Origin: Cannabis sativa
Lineage: Eukaryota; Streptophyta; Magnoliopsida; Rosales; Cannabaceae
NCBI RefSeq assembly: GCF_029168945.1
Contig: NC_083604.1
Span: forward strand, 9,726,812 to 9,790,811
DNA: 64,000 bases
Direction: 5' to 3'
The position numbers and the translations under genes are program-made. The notes under the pieces were generated by a model. It did not search any database, was not told the origin of the DNA, and was given only the letters and a program-made list of their open reading frames with translations. This document shows positions 1 through 11,769 of this stretch, one piece after another (the first letter of the stretch is position 1; every line of letters begins with the position of its first letter).

Positions 1-714
1 AACAAGAATATTACCTCTCACTTGTGAATAGAGATCGGACAATCCCATGAGAAAAGACATGATGTATTCCATGTTGTGATGTTCTTGCAACTTCTTGACT
101 CCCCCACATGTACAGCCATTACATGTGCAACTAAATCTGAAGTTTGACAATTCTTCCCACACTGTTTTGAGCTTGGTGAAATACATACTAACAGACTGAG
201 TTTCTTGTTTAAGTTTCATCAAAATCTTCCTGAGATTGTAGATATGTGCACCATTCCTTTGCTGAAATCTTACCCTGAGATCATTCCATATTGCAGCAGC
301 TGACTCGTTGTAGAGAATGCTGGAAGAAATCTCCTCAGAAACCGAGTTGATTATCCAAGAAATCACTATATTGTTGTTGCGAATCCAAGCATTATAGACT
401 GTTTGATCAGACATGGGAGGTTTAGGTATGGAACCGTTCAAGAACCCCAATTTTTTCTTGACTGAAATGGCCAATTCCATTGCTCGACACCAAGCAATGT
501 AATTTTCCTACCCAGTGAGCAATTGGGATACTAGGACGTTTCCAGGATTATCTCCGTGGTGTAGATAATAAGGATCAGAGGGATCCTCAATAAGATTTCT
601 AGATCTTGTTATTTGTGTATTCGTTCCAATATCAGGTGCTTGAATTTGATTATCGCCATTGTTGATCTAGGCAGGAGCTTCATTGTCATGCTCTGTTTCT
701 TGGTTATTTGACAT
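1..714 (-). pseudogene. Copia retrotransposon gag, 5' part, with stop codons
   Basis: Reading the minus strand from an ATG at 714 gives a Copia-type gag N-terminus: a short acidic leader, then a segment of the type DPYYLHHGDNPG, a GENYxxW-like motif, and the W-x-R/K-rich helical core seen in the UBN2/gag family of plant Copia elements. The frame is interrupted by at least two stop codons, one about 16 codons in (TAG) and one where the usual T-G-x-N-Y motif lies (TAG), so the protein cannot be made intact. The element continues off the left edge, so protease, integrase and RT are not visible. It lies just inside the LTR at 919-1217 with a primer-binding site between them, which fixes the orientation. 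Confidence 0.85.
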
Positions 715-904
715 GGTGGGATCGGAATGATGAGATTTGTGCGTCTATTAGAACTTAGAGAGAAGAGTGTAGAAGAAGAAGAATGTTGATTGAAGAAATG
801 AATTCTTCAACTGCAGACATCGAACGTCACCGGGGAAGATGAACAAAGAACATGGCAAGAAAGAGCAGGGGGAATTAGGATCGAAAGGAAGTATATCTTC
901 CTTG

Positions 905-918
905 CTCTGATACCATAT
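905..918 (-). promoter_or_regulatory. Primer-binding site of the left Copia element
   Basis: On the minus strand this reads TGGTATCAGAGC directly inside the LTR, the standard plant Copia/gypsy site complementary to the 3' end of initiator methionine tRNA. Confidence 0.8.
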
Positions 919-1217
919 TGCGGAAGAAATGGAAAACAGTAAAGTGTCTTTATTGAATGAAATTGCATTAATTGTACAAGAGGAATTAAGCCTTTATATA
1001 GGCTAGCAGTAGAGAATGAAAACAGGATTCCACAAAACAAGGAACACCATAAAACAAGGAACAACAAAAAATGAAAAATAACTAATTAAAGACAACAACT
1101 CAACAACCATAACAGAACACTAACTGGTATATACACTAACTGGTATAATCTTGTTACTTAACCACGTTCTCAGATCTGAGGACTGAGGACTGAGGAGTAC
1201 TGGAGGAGTAACTGACA
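919..1217 (-). mobile_element. 5' LTR of the left Copia element
   Basis: The segment begins TGCGG and ends GACA on the plus strand, so it has the TG...CA ends of an LTR. It abuts a primer-binding site on its left. It is about 299 bp. The partner LTR is outside the window, so the boundaries rest on the terminal dinucleotides and the primer-binding site only. Confidence 0.65.
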
Positions 1218-1430
1218 TTCCTTTAGATAATGAACTCGAGCATTTGTTATTAGCTTTCATATAAAAAAAAAAGCGAATTCTGATCGAATATCTTCTTGCA
1301 GGATTGACTTCTTTGTGAACTGTTTTTTTTTTTTTTGTTCTTTTGCTGAAGAATTGTGTGAAATGTTAAGTTCATATTGAATTTAATTCTTAAATTAAAT
1401 TACCTGTCCATAAAAAAAAAACACAAACTA

Positions 1431-1516
1431 GTTTACTAATTAGTCTTTTTCAAATATAAATTATTGTAGAAAAGTTTACTAATTAGTCTTCTTCAAATAT
1501 AAATTATTGTAGAAAA
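1431..1516. repeat. Two tandem copies of a 43-bp AT-rich unit
   Basis: The unit starting GTTTACTAATTAGTCTT occurs at 1431 and again at 1474 with one or two differences. It lies between the left Copia LTR and the LHCA2 promoter. The rest of 1218-1850 shows nothing I recognise. Confidence 0.9.
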
Positions 1517-1875
1517 GGAGTGATGATTTAATATCATTAGCATTGAAGATTGTTGATAAACTAAATTAATTTGAAACTATAGAATCATTACATGGCAAGA
1601 AGCCCAAAAGAAAGAAGAGTTTTATCACTATCCTTTTATAGAATGGCCCACTTGTTAAGAGAAGATTTTCAGATAATCCCATTAGTCCCATAATGATATA
1701 CATATACCCAACCCAAATTATGTAGTGTCTAAAAAAATCATCCTGATGACACACGGGGGTGGAATGTGAACCACCAGATTGAGATTATTCCAGGTAAGCA
1801 GGAGAGAAGAAATAATAACAATAATATTAATAGGTGAGGAAGATGGTGATGTGGTCTCCATCTCAGATTCTTAAT

Positions 1876-1932
1876 GCCACGTGGCAAGCACGAAGCCAAT
1901 AGGACATCCACACTCCTATCCTTGAAGATAAG
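1876..1932 (+). promoter_or_regulatory. Light-responsive-type promoter motifs upstream of LHCA2
   Basis: A perfect 10-bp palindrome GCCACGTGGC (1876-1885) contains a G-box. It is followed by CCAAT (1896-1900) and GATAAG (1927-1932), an I-box core. G-box plus I-box is the known combination in promoters of light-harvesting and Rubisco small-subunit genes. The motifs lie about 140-190 bp before the LHCA2 start codon. No clear TATA box is visible; photosynthesis genes often lack one. Function is inferred from motif and position. Confidence 0.7.
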
Positions 1933-2068
1933 CCATTTCCAATTCTATTGTCTTACTCTTACATTACATTACCTCATAATTTTACATGTGTTTAGCCATT
2001 TAGACTGATCACACCAAAATCAGACTCTTTTACACACCAACACACCGTAACTTGTTCTGGGCACAACT

Positions 2069-3575
2069 ATGGCCTCCGCTTGTGCTTCTTCTGCCATTGC
2101 TGCCGTTGCCATTTCCTCCCCTAGGCAATTAAGTTTTTATTTTTTATTTTTAATTTACCAGTTAAAATATATAGTTTAGTTTAATGATCAGTTGATTAAT
2201 CTATGCAGCTCCCAGAAGAGTGTGACAAGTTTGGGGGTCAGCAAAGGTAGTTTTCTTGGAGGAAGGAAACTAAGGGTGAAAAGCTTTACAGCCCCAACCA
2301 GGTCTAACTCATCGTCGGCTACTGTGTGCGCCGCAGCTGACCCCGACAGACCCTTGTGGTTCCCCGGAAGCGTTCCCCCTCCATGGCTCGATGGCAGGTA
2401 TATATATATATAATTGTACATATATGCGATATCCAATATACATCGTATTAATTATGGTTATTACTTCCTCCTAATTAGTTTTTTTGATATATTTGTTGCA
2501 CTTAATTATCTATATGTAAAAAAATTGGTGGTTTGTTACAGTTAACAACATTTACTATTATCTTTTTTTGGTCATCAAAGTTTTTATAATAAATAATTGG
2601 TCGCAATAAATAAAACTATATAAGTAATTTTGTCCTCAATTTTTTTGCATAAGTAATTAACTGGAACAAATAAAACTACATAGCCAGGAAGTGTCCTGTC
2701 CCTTTGTTATATATCAAATTGAAGTGGAAAATATAAGATAATACATCATATGTGTGTTGACATAACTCTTTTTTTATAGTAATATGTTGTTAATTATTGT
2801 GATATAATGTTGCAGCCTTCCAGGAGACTTTGGATTTGACCCTCTTGGTCTTTGTAAGTCATAAACCAATTAAAGACTACCTTATTATGTTTAAACTAAT
2901 TAATTCATTTTATTCCTTAATTAATGGTTATATTTTTTTATTATTTATAGCATCGGACCCTGATAGTCTAAAGTGGAACCAACAAGCAGAGCTGGTTCAC
3001 TGCCGATGGGCAATGTTGGGAGCTGCTGGTATTTTCATTCCAGAATTCTTAACAAAGATTGGTATTCTCAACACACCATCATGGTACACAGCAGGAGAAC
3101 AAGAGTACTTTACTGACACAACTACCCTTTTCATTGTTGAGCTCATCTTTATTGGTTGGGCCGAGGGAAGACGTTGGGCCGATATTCTAAAGCCCGGTTG
3201 TGTCAACACTGACCCAATCTTCCCTAACAACAAACTCACTGGAACCGATGTGGGCTACCCTGGTGGGCTCTGGTTCGACCCACTTGGATGGGGAAGTGGT
3301 TCCCCTGAAAAAATCAAGGAGTTGAGAACTAAGGAGATCAAGAATGGAAGGTTGGCTATGTTGGCTGTTATGGGTGCTTGGTTCCAACACATCTACACTG
3401 GTACTGGCCCAATCGACAACCTCTTTGCTCACCTTGCTGATCCTGGTCACGCCACCGTTTTCGCTGTAAGAATATCATGTTTTTGTAATAATTCTATTTT
3501 AAGTGGTATTTTTCTAAAATTTGTTATGACACTAACTTTTGTTTTTTTTTTTTGTAGGCTTTTACACCCAAGTGA
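2069..3575 (+). CDS. LHCA2: Photosystem I chlorophyll a/b-binding protein (LHCA2 type)
   Basis: Encodes a peripheral antenna protein that binds chlorophyll a/b and passes energy to photosystem I in the thylakoid membrane. Five exons keep frame: 2069-2124, 2209-2397, 2816-2853, 2951-3465, 3558-3575, giving 271 residues, the size I recall for tomato cab-7. Residues 1 to about 50 are a Ser/Ala-rich chloroplast transit peptide. The mature part starts near [12 protein letters not shown]. Helix 1 has the chlorophyll ligand motif with E108, H111 and R113; helix 2 has a [13 protein letters not shown] segment; helix 3 has E223, N226 and R228. The C-terminus AAFTPK matches LHCA2. A His at the helix 1 site fits Lhca1/2 rather than the red-shifted Lhca3/4, which have Asn there. 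Intron 1 (2125-2208) needs a GC donor. The gene looks intact, with light-type motifs upstream. Confidence 0.95.
2125..2208 (+). other. LHCA2 intron 1, GC-AG type
   Basis: The exon 1 frame can only be joined to the family-conserved exon 2 frame (SSQKS...SFLGG) by splicing CTAG|GCAATT to ATGCAG|CTCC. The nearest GT (at 2134) leaves the wrong phase and causes a stop. AG|GCAA matches the known GC-donor consensus AG|GCAAGT well. Confidence 0.8.
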
Positions 3576-4676
3576 GGTTGAAGCTTGGGAAGGATGGTAT
3601 GCTAACAACGGTGGTATATTTGGATCAAATGATAACGAAGAGAAGAAGAAAATGGTGTTGAGATGGAAGATCATGTCATCATGTGTAATGTTGTTTCACT
3701 TGTTCTAAGGGAATATTTAATTGGCTCGATAGAACTTGCATTTTCCTCCGTACGTACGTATATTTTGTTCTATAGAATTAATGATCTGGCATTGTACAAA
3801 ATGTTCCTTTGAAACTTTTTGATTAAGATTTCATGAACATAAAGTCAGCTAGTATTCAAATTCGTCGACTATGATATCGTTGCTTTGTTAGTAATTGCTA
3901 CCTCCTTTAGATATTATATCAAGGCTTTTTACGTTGTTACACATTGCGTTAAAAAGACTGTCAAAACTTGATCCCAGTAAACAAATAAAGAATTTACAAG
4001 TCCCAGTGTTAACAGTAAGAAGAAAACTAAACAACATGAACAAAAATGTATTACAATCACCACTCAAGATTACTGTTCCTATATGCAAAGAGAGGCAGCA
4101 AACCTCACTTTAATCAACTAACTCAAAGATCACACAAAATGTATAAATATGTATACAATACACTAATTCCCTGATCACACAATAATGCTCTCAATTCTCA
4201 TGAATGAACCCTCTCTAATCTTTACAATAAATCAATGAATAATCCCACCGTCTAACCTAAACGCAATATAGCTTTAGGCTATAAATAGAAGTCGATAAGG
4301 GTTGGAAAACTTGAGAATCTTTTAACTATCTCATCTACAGACGACATCGTCAATAGAAACAATCTACACGAGTTACTCAATTTCATTAGTTTTGAATTTG
4401 AATCTTTGAAATGAATTTAGAGATTTATAATATATGTTATAGATCATGTTTAATAACTATGAAACAAGAGTAATCATACACTTGATCTTATTATAATTAA
4501 GTATATAGTCATAAAAATATTCGTGCAGAAAGTGATGAAAGGCTATCAATTCTGTAACTCATTCACTAAAGATTATTGGCAAAATATTTTTATATGAGGG
4601 AGGAAATTGAGCTTTTTCACAAAGTCCTAAGAGATTTGCGTACGACTTTTGAGTGAATTCTTAATGTACATTTTGG
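3576..4676. other. Intergenic, LHCA2 3' flank
   Basis: AT-rich DNA between the LHCA2 stop codon and the first base of the large Copia element. The first 200 bp or so is probably the LHCA2 3' UTR. No gene, RNA gene or repeat recognised in the remainder. Confidence 0.5.
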
Positions 4677-4869
4677 TGAGGAAAATAAATTTGTGAAGGA
4701 TTGATTCTATTTTCATTGATAATTAGATTGAGTACAGAGTATTTATACATAAGTTAGTTAGATATAAAGCTGGAAAATTAGTTATAAAAGGAGCTGAAAA
4801 TACAGCTGGAATAACTAACATAGTAACAACTTTAACTAATTATGGAGAGATCAAGTACTAACTCTAACA
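4677..4869 (-). repeat. 3' LTR of the nested Copia element
   Basis: Shares an extended match with 13748-13922 (AAATAAATTTGTGAA..., then TATTTATAxA, GAGCTGAAAATxCAGCT, AATAACTAACA). Ends TG...CA. The polypurine tract lies directly to its right at 4870-4880, as expected for a minus-strand element. Confidence 0.8.
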
Positions 4870-5051
4870 TCCCCTCAAACTTAATTAGTGTGGAGAGATC
4901 ACGATCACTAAGTTTGTTTCTAAGAAGAGTGAATCTCAAACACCCTAAAGCCTTGGTAAAAATGTCACCTACTTAATCACAACTAGGGAGATAATGCACA
5001 CTGAGCTGCTTTGATAGTACCTTCTCTCGAGCAAAAAATTATAGTCTAGCT

Positions 5052-5291
5052 CTATATGCTTTGTCTTAGAATGAAGTATAGGTTTAGCTGACATAAGGAT
5101 TGTCTCAGATTGTCACACCAAGTTATAAGAGTTCGAGATTGGGGTACTTTAATTTCTGCAAGAAAAGATTGAACCCAAATTATTTCTGCAGTCAGATGAG
5201 CTAAACTCTTGTACTTTGCCTCTGTGCTGCTTCTACAGACAGTGGCTTGCTTTTTGAAAGACCATGTAATAAGATTTCTTCCAAGGAACAC
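5052..5291 (-). pseudogene. Copia RNase H fragment
   Basis: Translation shows the Copia RNase H signature: FLGxNLITWSFKKQ, then the R-S-S-T-E-A-K-Y motif and the A-E-I-I-W-V-Q-S-F-L helix. It is the 3' end of the pol gene of the element spanning 4677-13922, located just inside the 3' LTR. Frameshifts on both sides separate it from RT. Not functional. Confidence 0.85.
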
Positions 5292-5700
5292 ACAATATCC
5301 TAAAGTACTTCTTCTGTCAACAGGATCACTTGCCCAATCTGCATCTCAATAACCAGTGATGTCAAGATTCATTAGCAGGCTTCTGTGCAATCCATATTCA
5401 ATAATAACTTTGAGATACCTTAGAAGCCTTTTAACAGTTTTCCAATGAGATTGTAAGAGGATTTGCATGAACTGGGACGCTGTTTTGACAGAGAATGCAA
5501 TCTCTGATCTTGTGATACAAACATATTGGAGTGTCTAACCTAGACTCCTATATAGATTAGGATCTTGAATAGGATTACTATCCTTAGCGAAAAGCTTTTC
5601 CCCACCTGACATAGGGGTAGCCAATGAATATGCAAACTAAATTTTGGCTCTACAAAGAACATCCGCAATATATTTTTTTTTTTGTGACAAAATAAGACCA

Positions 5701-7568
5701 TGTTGGGTTTTATGCCCTAAATAAAACTCATTTCAATATAATCAGATTTACTTATTAATATAGATCAGAAATAACATTTAATGTTGCATGGTTCGCATGA
5801 TTTATTTCATGATTATATGTACATAATGTATGAATTCTATTTAAGTCCAAAACATATCAATTTGTTAATGATTATAGTGTTGTCAACACAGTGGAATATA
5901 ATCTTAATTATATGTTCGAAAGTTTATTCCCTGATTTGTTAGAACACTAGATTTAGACTGACATGGTATAATCAGCGATAGGTATTCTTACACCTTGGAT
6001 AAGTGGTATGTCCTTTCCAAGACATTGGCAAAGTTTACCAGCATCGGATGTATAGAGTATACATCGGAAGGGACCGATATTGAACTTTGATTAGATATAT
6101 TAGAATTTACCGTAATATCTATTCAATTCAATATCACCTGTTGATCCTAGATCAAATGATCTTAATCCTGATATGATTAGGTTCAATCTCAAGAGTGTTA
6201 TTCGTGCTCTTTGATTTGTTAGTTAAGCCTACTTTTGGGTCAGGGTGATACGTACATTTTGGGAACACGATAGTGCAATTGAGTGGGAGCGCTAATATAA
6301 ATATGGAATCTATAGCTTCTATCTGGCGAATAGAAAGTAAAGGAGGATTTTCTTCGAGCTTAACCAAACGAAAATAAATGGTGGAGATCTCATTTCACTT
6401 AGCTGAAATATCATTTATACAGGGTTAAGTGTTTTAAGGATAAAATACATTGTAGGGTGTTACGGTAATTTAATCCCTTTACAGTGTAAATCATCTATAT
6501 AGAGGATCATTGATCACATTAGGGTTATAACAATGGATAACTAATGACGTGTCTATATCGTGAAACATATAGAGCGTTCTATATACTGAGAGTGCAATTC
6601 TAAGTTCTATGCGTGGATTCAACGAAGAATTAATAAGTCAGTGAATTTAAGATATAAATTCTTGATCTGCTTATTGGAAGCTCGGATATATAGACCCATG
6701 GTCCCCATACTAGTTGAGACCATACTGCTTGTAAGACTCAGTTAATTTATTTTGATTAATTAATTATAATTCTGAAGTTAGACTATGTCTAGTTTATGAA
6801 TTTTAACTAAGCAAGGGCGAAATTGTAAAGAAAAGAGATTCTAGGTTTATTTATTAATTAAGAGACTTTATATGTCTAATTAATAAATATATTAAATGAC
6901 AATATTATTTAATAATTAATTTTAGTTATTAAATAATTAGAATTGAGATTTCAATGGTTGAATTTGAAAATTGGCGTATTTGAGAAAATCAGATGCAGGA
7001 ATGATAAAACAGCAAAATTGTATAAGTGAGGCCCATTATCCAAGCCCATGGCCGGCCACACTTATAGGGTTTTATCATTTATTTTTTCATTATTTTAATG
7101 CCAAATAATTCTAACCTAAACCTAGGTGGTTACTTATAAATAGGTAGTGATGGCTTCAGGAAAAGATGATACATTTCATTCCTTCACAGAAATTTTTCTA
7201 GCCGCCACTTCCCTCTTCTTTTCTTCTTCTATTTTCGAATTCCTTGAGTGAATGAGTAAGTGCCCACACACATCAAGTGGTATCTCAATCATAGTGTGTA
7301 AGACTGTGGAAAATCAACCAACAAGAAGGAGATTCAGCATCAAAGGAAGGAGAGAAAAGATCCAGGTTCAGATATTGATAATGCTCTGCTACAGAAAGGA
7401 ATCAAGAGCTAGATATCTGAACGGAAAGGAGTCATTATATTCCGCTGCACCCAATGTAAGGTTTACTAAACTTTATATGTGTTTATTTCATTGTTTTAGA
7501 ATTCATATTAGGATGTTAATGAAACATACTTGTTAGTAAATCTAGATCCTGGTAAAATATATCCTACA
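5701..7568. mobile_element. Solo LTR 1 (1.87 kb), TSD GACCA
   Basis: Starts TGTTGGGTTT and ends CCTACA, and is flanked by the 5-bp duplication GACCA at 5696-5700 and 7569-7573. It contains no coding domain. Removing it restores the Copia RT reading frame across a T-T-N-G-L-I-L-S-Q motif, which confirms the boundaries. It has a TATA-type box (TATAAATAG near 7135) and, near 7456-7500, a GTAAG...TTTTAG pair that could be a leader intron. It is clearly related to 8529-10085. I think this LTR type belongs to a SIRE/Maximus-like Copia lineage, but that is from memory. Confidence 0.85.
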
Positions 7569-8019
7569 GACCATTTGTTGTAGAAAGCACTTGTATTCCT
7601 AGAAAATAGTTTGAGAGTTTTAATGTCTTTGAGAGCAAATTTGGATTGCAGAAAAATAATCAATTCAGTAACCATAGTTTGAGAGCTACTTGTAATGATG
7701 ATATAATTAACATACACTAAAACGTAAGTAGTGTGTTGATCTTTCATCCTTATAAAAAGAGAATGACCTGCTCGAGCATTGTCAAAACCATATGAAATGA
7801 GTGTAGAACTAAGCTTGTCAAACAAGCCTCTAAGGGCTTGCTACAAGCCTCCAGCGACTTGCTTCACGTCACAGAGAGTTTTGTGCAATTTACAAACCAT
7901 ATTAGGATGATCGGGGTCTTCAAAGCTAGAAGACTGGATGATATAAACTTCTTCTTGTAACTACCCGTTGAGAAAAGCAATATCAAGCTGATGCGTAAAC
8001 CAATTGTTAAAGAGAGCAA

Positions 8020-8391
8020 CTAGCTATTAAGATCACCTTGAGTAGTGTGTTTGACAACAAGACTAAAAGTCTCATGAAAATCAAAGCCATAGGTTTGGAG
8101 AAATCCCTTAGCAACAAGCCTAGCTTTATATTTGTTGACACTGCCATTTGAATTTTCTTTCAATTTATAAATCCATTTACAGCCTATTGCCTTTCTAGCT
8201 GTTGGTGGTAGTACTAGAGTCCATGTTTTGTTCTTTTTCAAGGTTGTATTCTCCTCTTGCATTTCTTGAAACCATTTGGGATCGTGTAAAGCATTCTGCA
8301 AATTTAGAGGTTCTTTGGAAGCCATAAAAACCTTATAGGCTTATAGATACCAGCCTTAGACCTAGTAACCATACCATGATTGTTGACTATA
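8020..8391 (-). pseudogene. Copia RT N-terminus with upstream linker
   Basis: Minus-strand translation gives M-V-T-R-S-K-A-G-I then K-E-P-x-N-L-x-x-A-L-x-D-P-x-W, the standard entry into the Copia RT domain, followed by NKTWTLV, a G-C-K-W-I-Y-K motif and KARLVAKGF. It belongs to the 4677-13922 element. Stops follow after the conserved F-H-E-T-F-S motif and the frame resumes at 7825-7569 (RT palm region). Non-functional. Confidence 0.85.
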
Positions 8392-8528
8392 ACATGGGCA
8401 TTTCGTGAGGAACCAAAAGGTTGTAGGGATTATGCGGAATGAGATGTGGAGGATATGGATGATGAGTGAGACACATATGGTGAACTGAAACTTGTGGAAG
8501 GGGAATCTGTGGAGGAGGAGGATGATTG

Positions 8529-10085
8529 TGTTGGGTTTAGTGCCCTAACTAAAATCATATTTTAATGTAATCTTTAATTTTACTATCAATAAAAGAACAT
8601 AAGTTAGTTCATTACTTATTTAGTGCAATGCTTGGTTCACATGTTTATTTCATGATCATATGTTTAATATAAAATTCTATTAAATCCCTATCACATTATT
8701 ATTCATGATTATTGTGTTGTCTACATAGTGAAAAATAATCATGATTATATGATTAAACTATTAAGTCTCATAATTTATCAGTGCACTGAATTTACACTGA
8801 TATGATAATCAACAATATGGTTTACTTACACTTGAATAAGTGGAATGTCTTTTCCAAGTCATTAGCAAAGTAAGACTGTATTGGATGTATTATTATACAT
8901 CAAACTTGACCGATATCCACAGTGAAAAAGATATCATTAACTTATCGTAATATCTTTTCTAAGTAAATTTCACTTAATTGATCTTAGATTAATGATCTCA
9001 ATCCTTAGATAGTTAATTAGGTTATGACTTTAATGTAGTACATGTGTTCTTTGACCTGTTTGTTAAAGCTAATCAATTAGATTGGCTCAATATTTACATC
9101 TTGGGAACATGATAGTGCAATTGAGTGAGAGCGCTAATCATATATATGGAATCTATAACTTTTACAATCACATAGAAGCGAAACGATAGTTTCCTTAGAG
9201 CTTGGCTAAACGAGTTTAAATGGTGGAATACTTATTTCAGTAATCATATTAGTTTATAGGAATATTCTTTACAAGTAGCTAATATTTTAAGGATAAAATA
9301 GTAAATTTCTCCCTACTCGATGTAAATCATCCATAGAGGATCATTGATTATTTAGATTGAAACAATAGATAATTTATAACGTATCTATACTTGGTATAGA
9401 GCGTTCTATGTAATTAAGAGTGTAATTCTGAATCTATAGTGGAGTCCGGAGGAATTAATAAGATAGAAAATTTACTCGGTGAATTCTAAAACTACTTATT
9501 GGGAGCTTGGTTACATAGGCCTATGGTCCCCACGCTAACTAGGATAATATTATTTTGTATTTCGACCATAAGGTTTAACTAAAGCTAATTTTATCTTTTT
9601 TTATTCCATTTAAATTCTAAACCTAACTCTAAAGTTGCCATATAAATAGAATATGATAGCTCTTATTTTCATAGCACTATTGACTCACTTTGTCAAACAA
9701 ATAGAAAATCAAATAGAGCTCTCATTTTTTTTTTTTTAAAAAAAAAATCTCTTCTTCTTGTTGTTGTTAATTTCAAACCTTGAGTGATTGAGTGATTTCT
9801 CACACATTTCAATGCAATAGTCAAGATAGTGTAGAAGTCTGTGTAGTCTTTTTGTTACTTGAAGGAGAATCTAAGTTTAGATCTTGATCATACTCTACAA
9901 CAAAAAGGGTGAAGGGTTAAAAATCTGAATGGAAGGAGTTTTGGCTGCCATCAATGTAACGTTTTCTATACATTTATGTGTTTAATTCATTATTTTTAGG
10001 AAATTTATATTTTAGAATGTTAGATATAGAATTATAATCCAACATACATATTAGTAAATCTTGATCCTGGTAAATATATCAAATA
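8529..10085. mobile_element. Solo LTR 2 (1.56 kb), related to solo LTR 1
   Basis: Begins TGTTGGGTTTAGTGCCCTAA like solo LTR 1 and shares many blocks with it in the same order (TTTTCCAAG, CATGATAGTGCAATTGAGTG, AGAGGATCATTGAT, ATCCTGGTAAA near the end). The flanks read GATTG (8524-8528) and GATGG (10086-10090), a TSD with one mismatch. The end is AATA rather than ACA, suggesting age. TATAAATAG occurs near 9648. It splits the proline/serine linker before RT in the host Copia. Confidence 0.75.
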
Positions 10086-10414
10086 GATGGTGGATTTGGG
10101 GGAGGAGGAGTATGCTCAGGAACAATTGAAATTGGAACATGCGGGTAAGAACTAGAAGTGTTGGAATTGGTAGGAGTGGGAAGAGATGTATTGGTAGTAG
10201 AGTAAGGGAAAGAGTACTCATTGAATAAAACATCTTTTGAGATGTATATATGACCAGTGCTATAAAGACATTGATATCCTTAGTGTTTGATACTATAACC
10301 AAGGAAGGTACATTCTTCAGACTTAAATTGAAACTTGTTCCTATTGTTAGGTCTTGTATTGGGAAAAAAAGAACAACAAAAAATTCTCAACTTAGAGTAA
10401 TAAGTGTACAAGGC

Positions 10415-11072
10415 CTAAAAATGAGACAAGTTATTGATAATATGTGATGGCAACCTATTAATCAAGTAAGCAGAAGCTTTTATAGCCATGGTCGGCCTTA
10501 AAAAAGGGCATAAGACAGTTTTAATAATAATAAAAAAGGACCCTTTTATATATGTAGTTTTTATTTTTTTTTTATTTATGTAATTTTTAATAAAATGAAA
10601 ATGGTGATCTATTGGTCCTGGAGAGAGAGAAGGAAAAAGGACTGTCGAGAACGATATAGAACGACCAGGCTTTTGAGTTTCCATTTTTTTTCTTTAGCCT
10701 TTCTTTACTGTGAGAGACTTAAAGCTACTTTTCGGTTTGGTAGCTATTGGGCCGCATGGGGCCAGGGTTTAAGTTTTATAAACCTTTATTTTTTTTCCTT
10801 ATAGGGGTATATATATATATGTTTGGCTTTTGGTTTTGGGCCTTAGGCACGGGCCTAGTTTGCCTTAACCTAGGGTCATGCCTGCTTACAGCCTCATCCC
10901 AGAATTTGAGAAGGAGGGAAGCATGAACTAAAAGAGTAAGAGAAGATTCAATAAGAAGCCTATGCTTTCTCTCATCCACTCTATTTTTCTCATGAGTGGT
11001 TGGGCATGAAAGTCTATGAGAGATGCCATGTGAGAGAAGAGTGCTTTCAAAAGCTTGAAACTCACACCCCAA
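10415..11072 (-). pseudogene. Copia integrase core, split by a hAT-like insertion
   Basis: Two minus-strand blocks form one integrase: 11072-10893 (GCEFQAFES, H-G-I-S-H-R-L-S-C-P-x-T, then RKHR, LLIES, LLKFWDEA) and 10486-10415 (A-I-K-A-S-A-Y-L-I-N-R-L-P-S). In intact plant Copia these motifs are directly continuous, so 10487-10884 is an insertion. The E-x-x-V-x-E-R-K-H-R helix is altered (VDERKHR). Part of the 4677-13922 element; decayed. Confidence 0.85.
10487..10884. mobile_element. hAT-like non-autonomous element (398 bp)
   Basis: Interrupts a Copia integrase between FWDEA and the KASAYLINRLPS motif. The flanks are TTTATAGC (10479-10486) and CTTACAGC (10885-10892), an 8-bp duplication with two differences, as expected for hAT. 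Ends are imperfect inverted repeats: CATGGTCGGCC on the left, CAGGCATGACCC on the complement of the right. No transposase domain inside. The family call rests on TSD length and ends only. Confidence 0.6.
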
Positions 11073-11769
11073 TCAGATTAGAGGGCTTTAAATTTGCAAT
11101 CAAACTCATTCTCAACCCGAGTTTCAAAATTAATGAGGTATCAGATTTGCATTTCAAAAGAAACACCCATATGTACCTAGAATATGTATTTATGAAATGA
11201 ATATAATATTTGTTACCACTAGATGATAATCACTAGGGAATGACCCTAGAGGTTAGAGTGAATAAGTTGCGGTGGTTTAGTAAATTATGTCTCAAAATTT
11301 GGAAACGGTAGCTTATGAATTTTTCCTAAACAAAATGCATTAAAAAAATCAAATGCAATTTTATCAGACTTTGGCAAATTACATTGAGAAAACACATTTT
11401 TAACCACTTTTGTAGAGGGATGTCTCAATCTGCTATGCTAAAGAGAAAACTGACAAATAGTGGAGACATTACAAGCTGCAAAGTTAGAAAAATTTGTAGT
11501 AGCATCATTGAAAGACAAATGTTAAGGTACAAATGGAAAGAAGACTGAGAGAGAGAGAGATATATATAGCATACAAGCCATTTCTAAGTCCTCCTTCCAT
11601 GAGAACTTGCTGGGAATCCTGATCCTTGACAAAACAAATATTAGAATGAAACTCAAAAGAAGATTTTATTATCTTTAGTAAATGGAGAGACACTAAGTAA
11701 ATTTTGAGTGATTTTTGGAGCAGGAAGAAGTTCATCAAGAACAAGATATTTTTGAGTAAGCTTGGAGTG

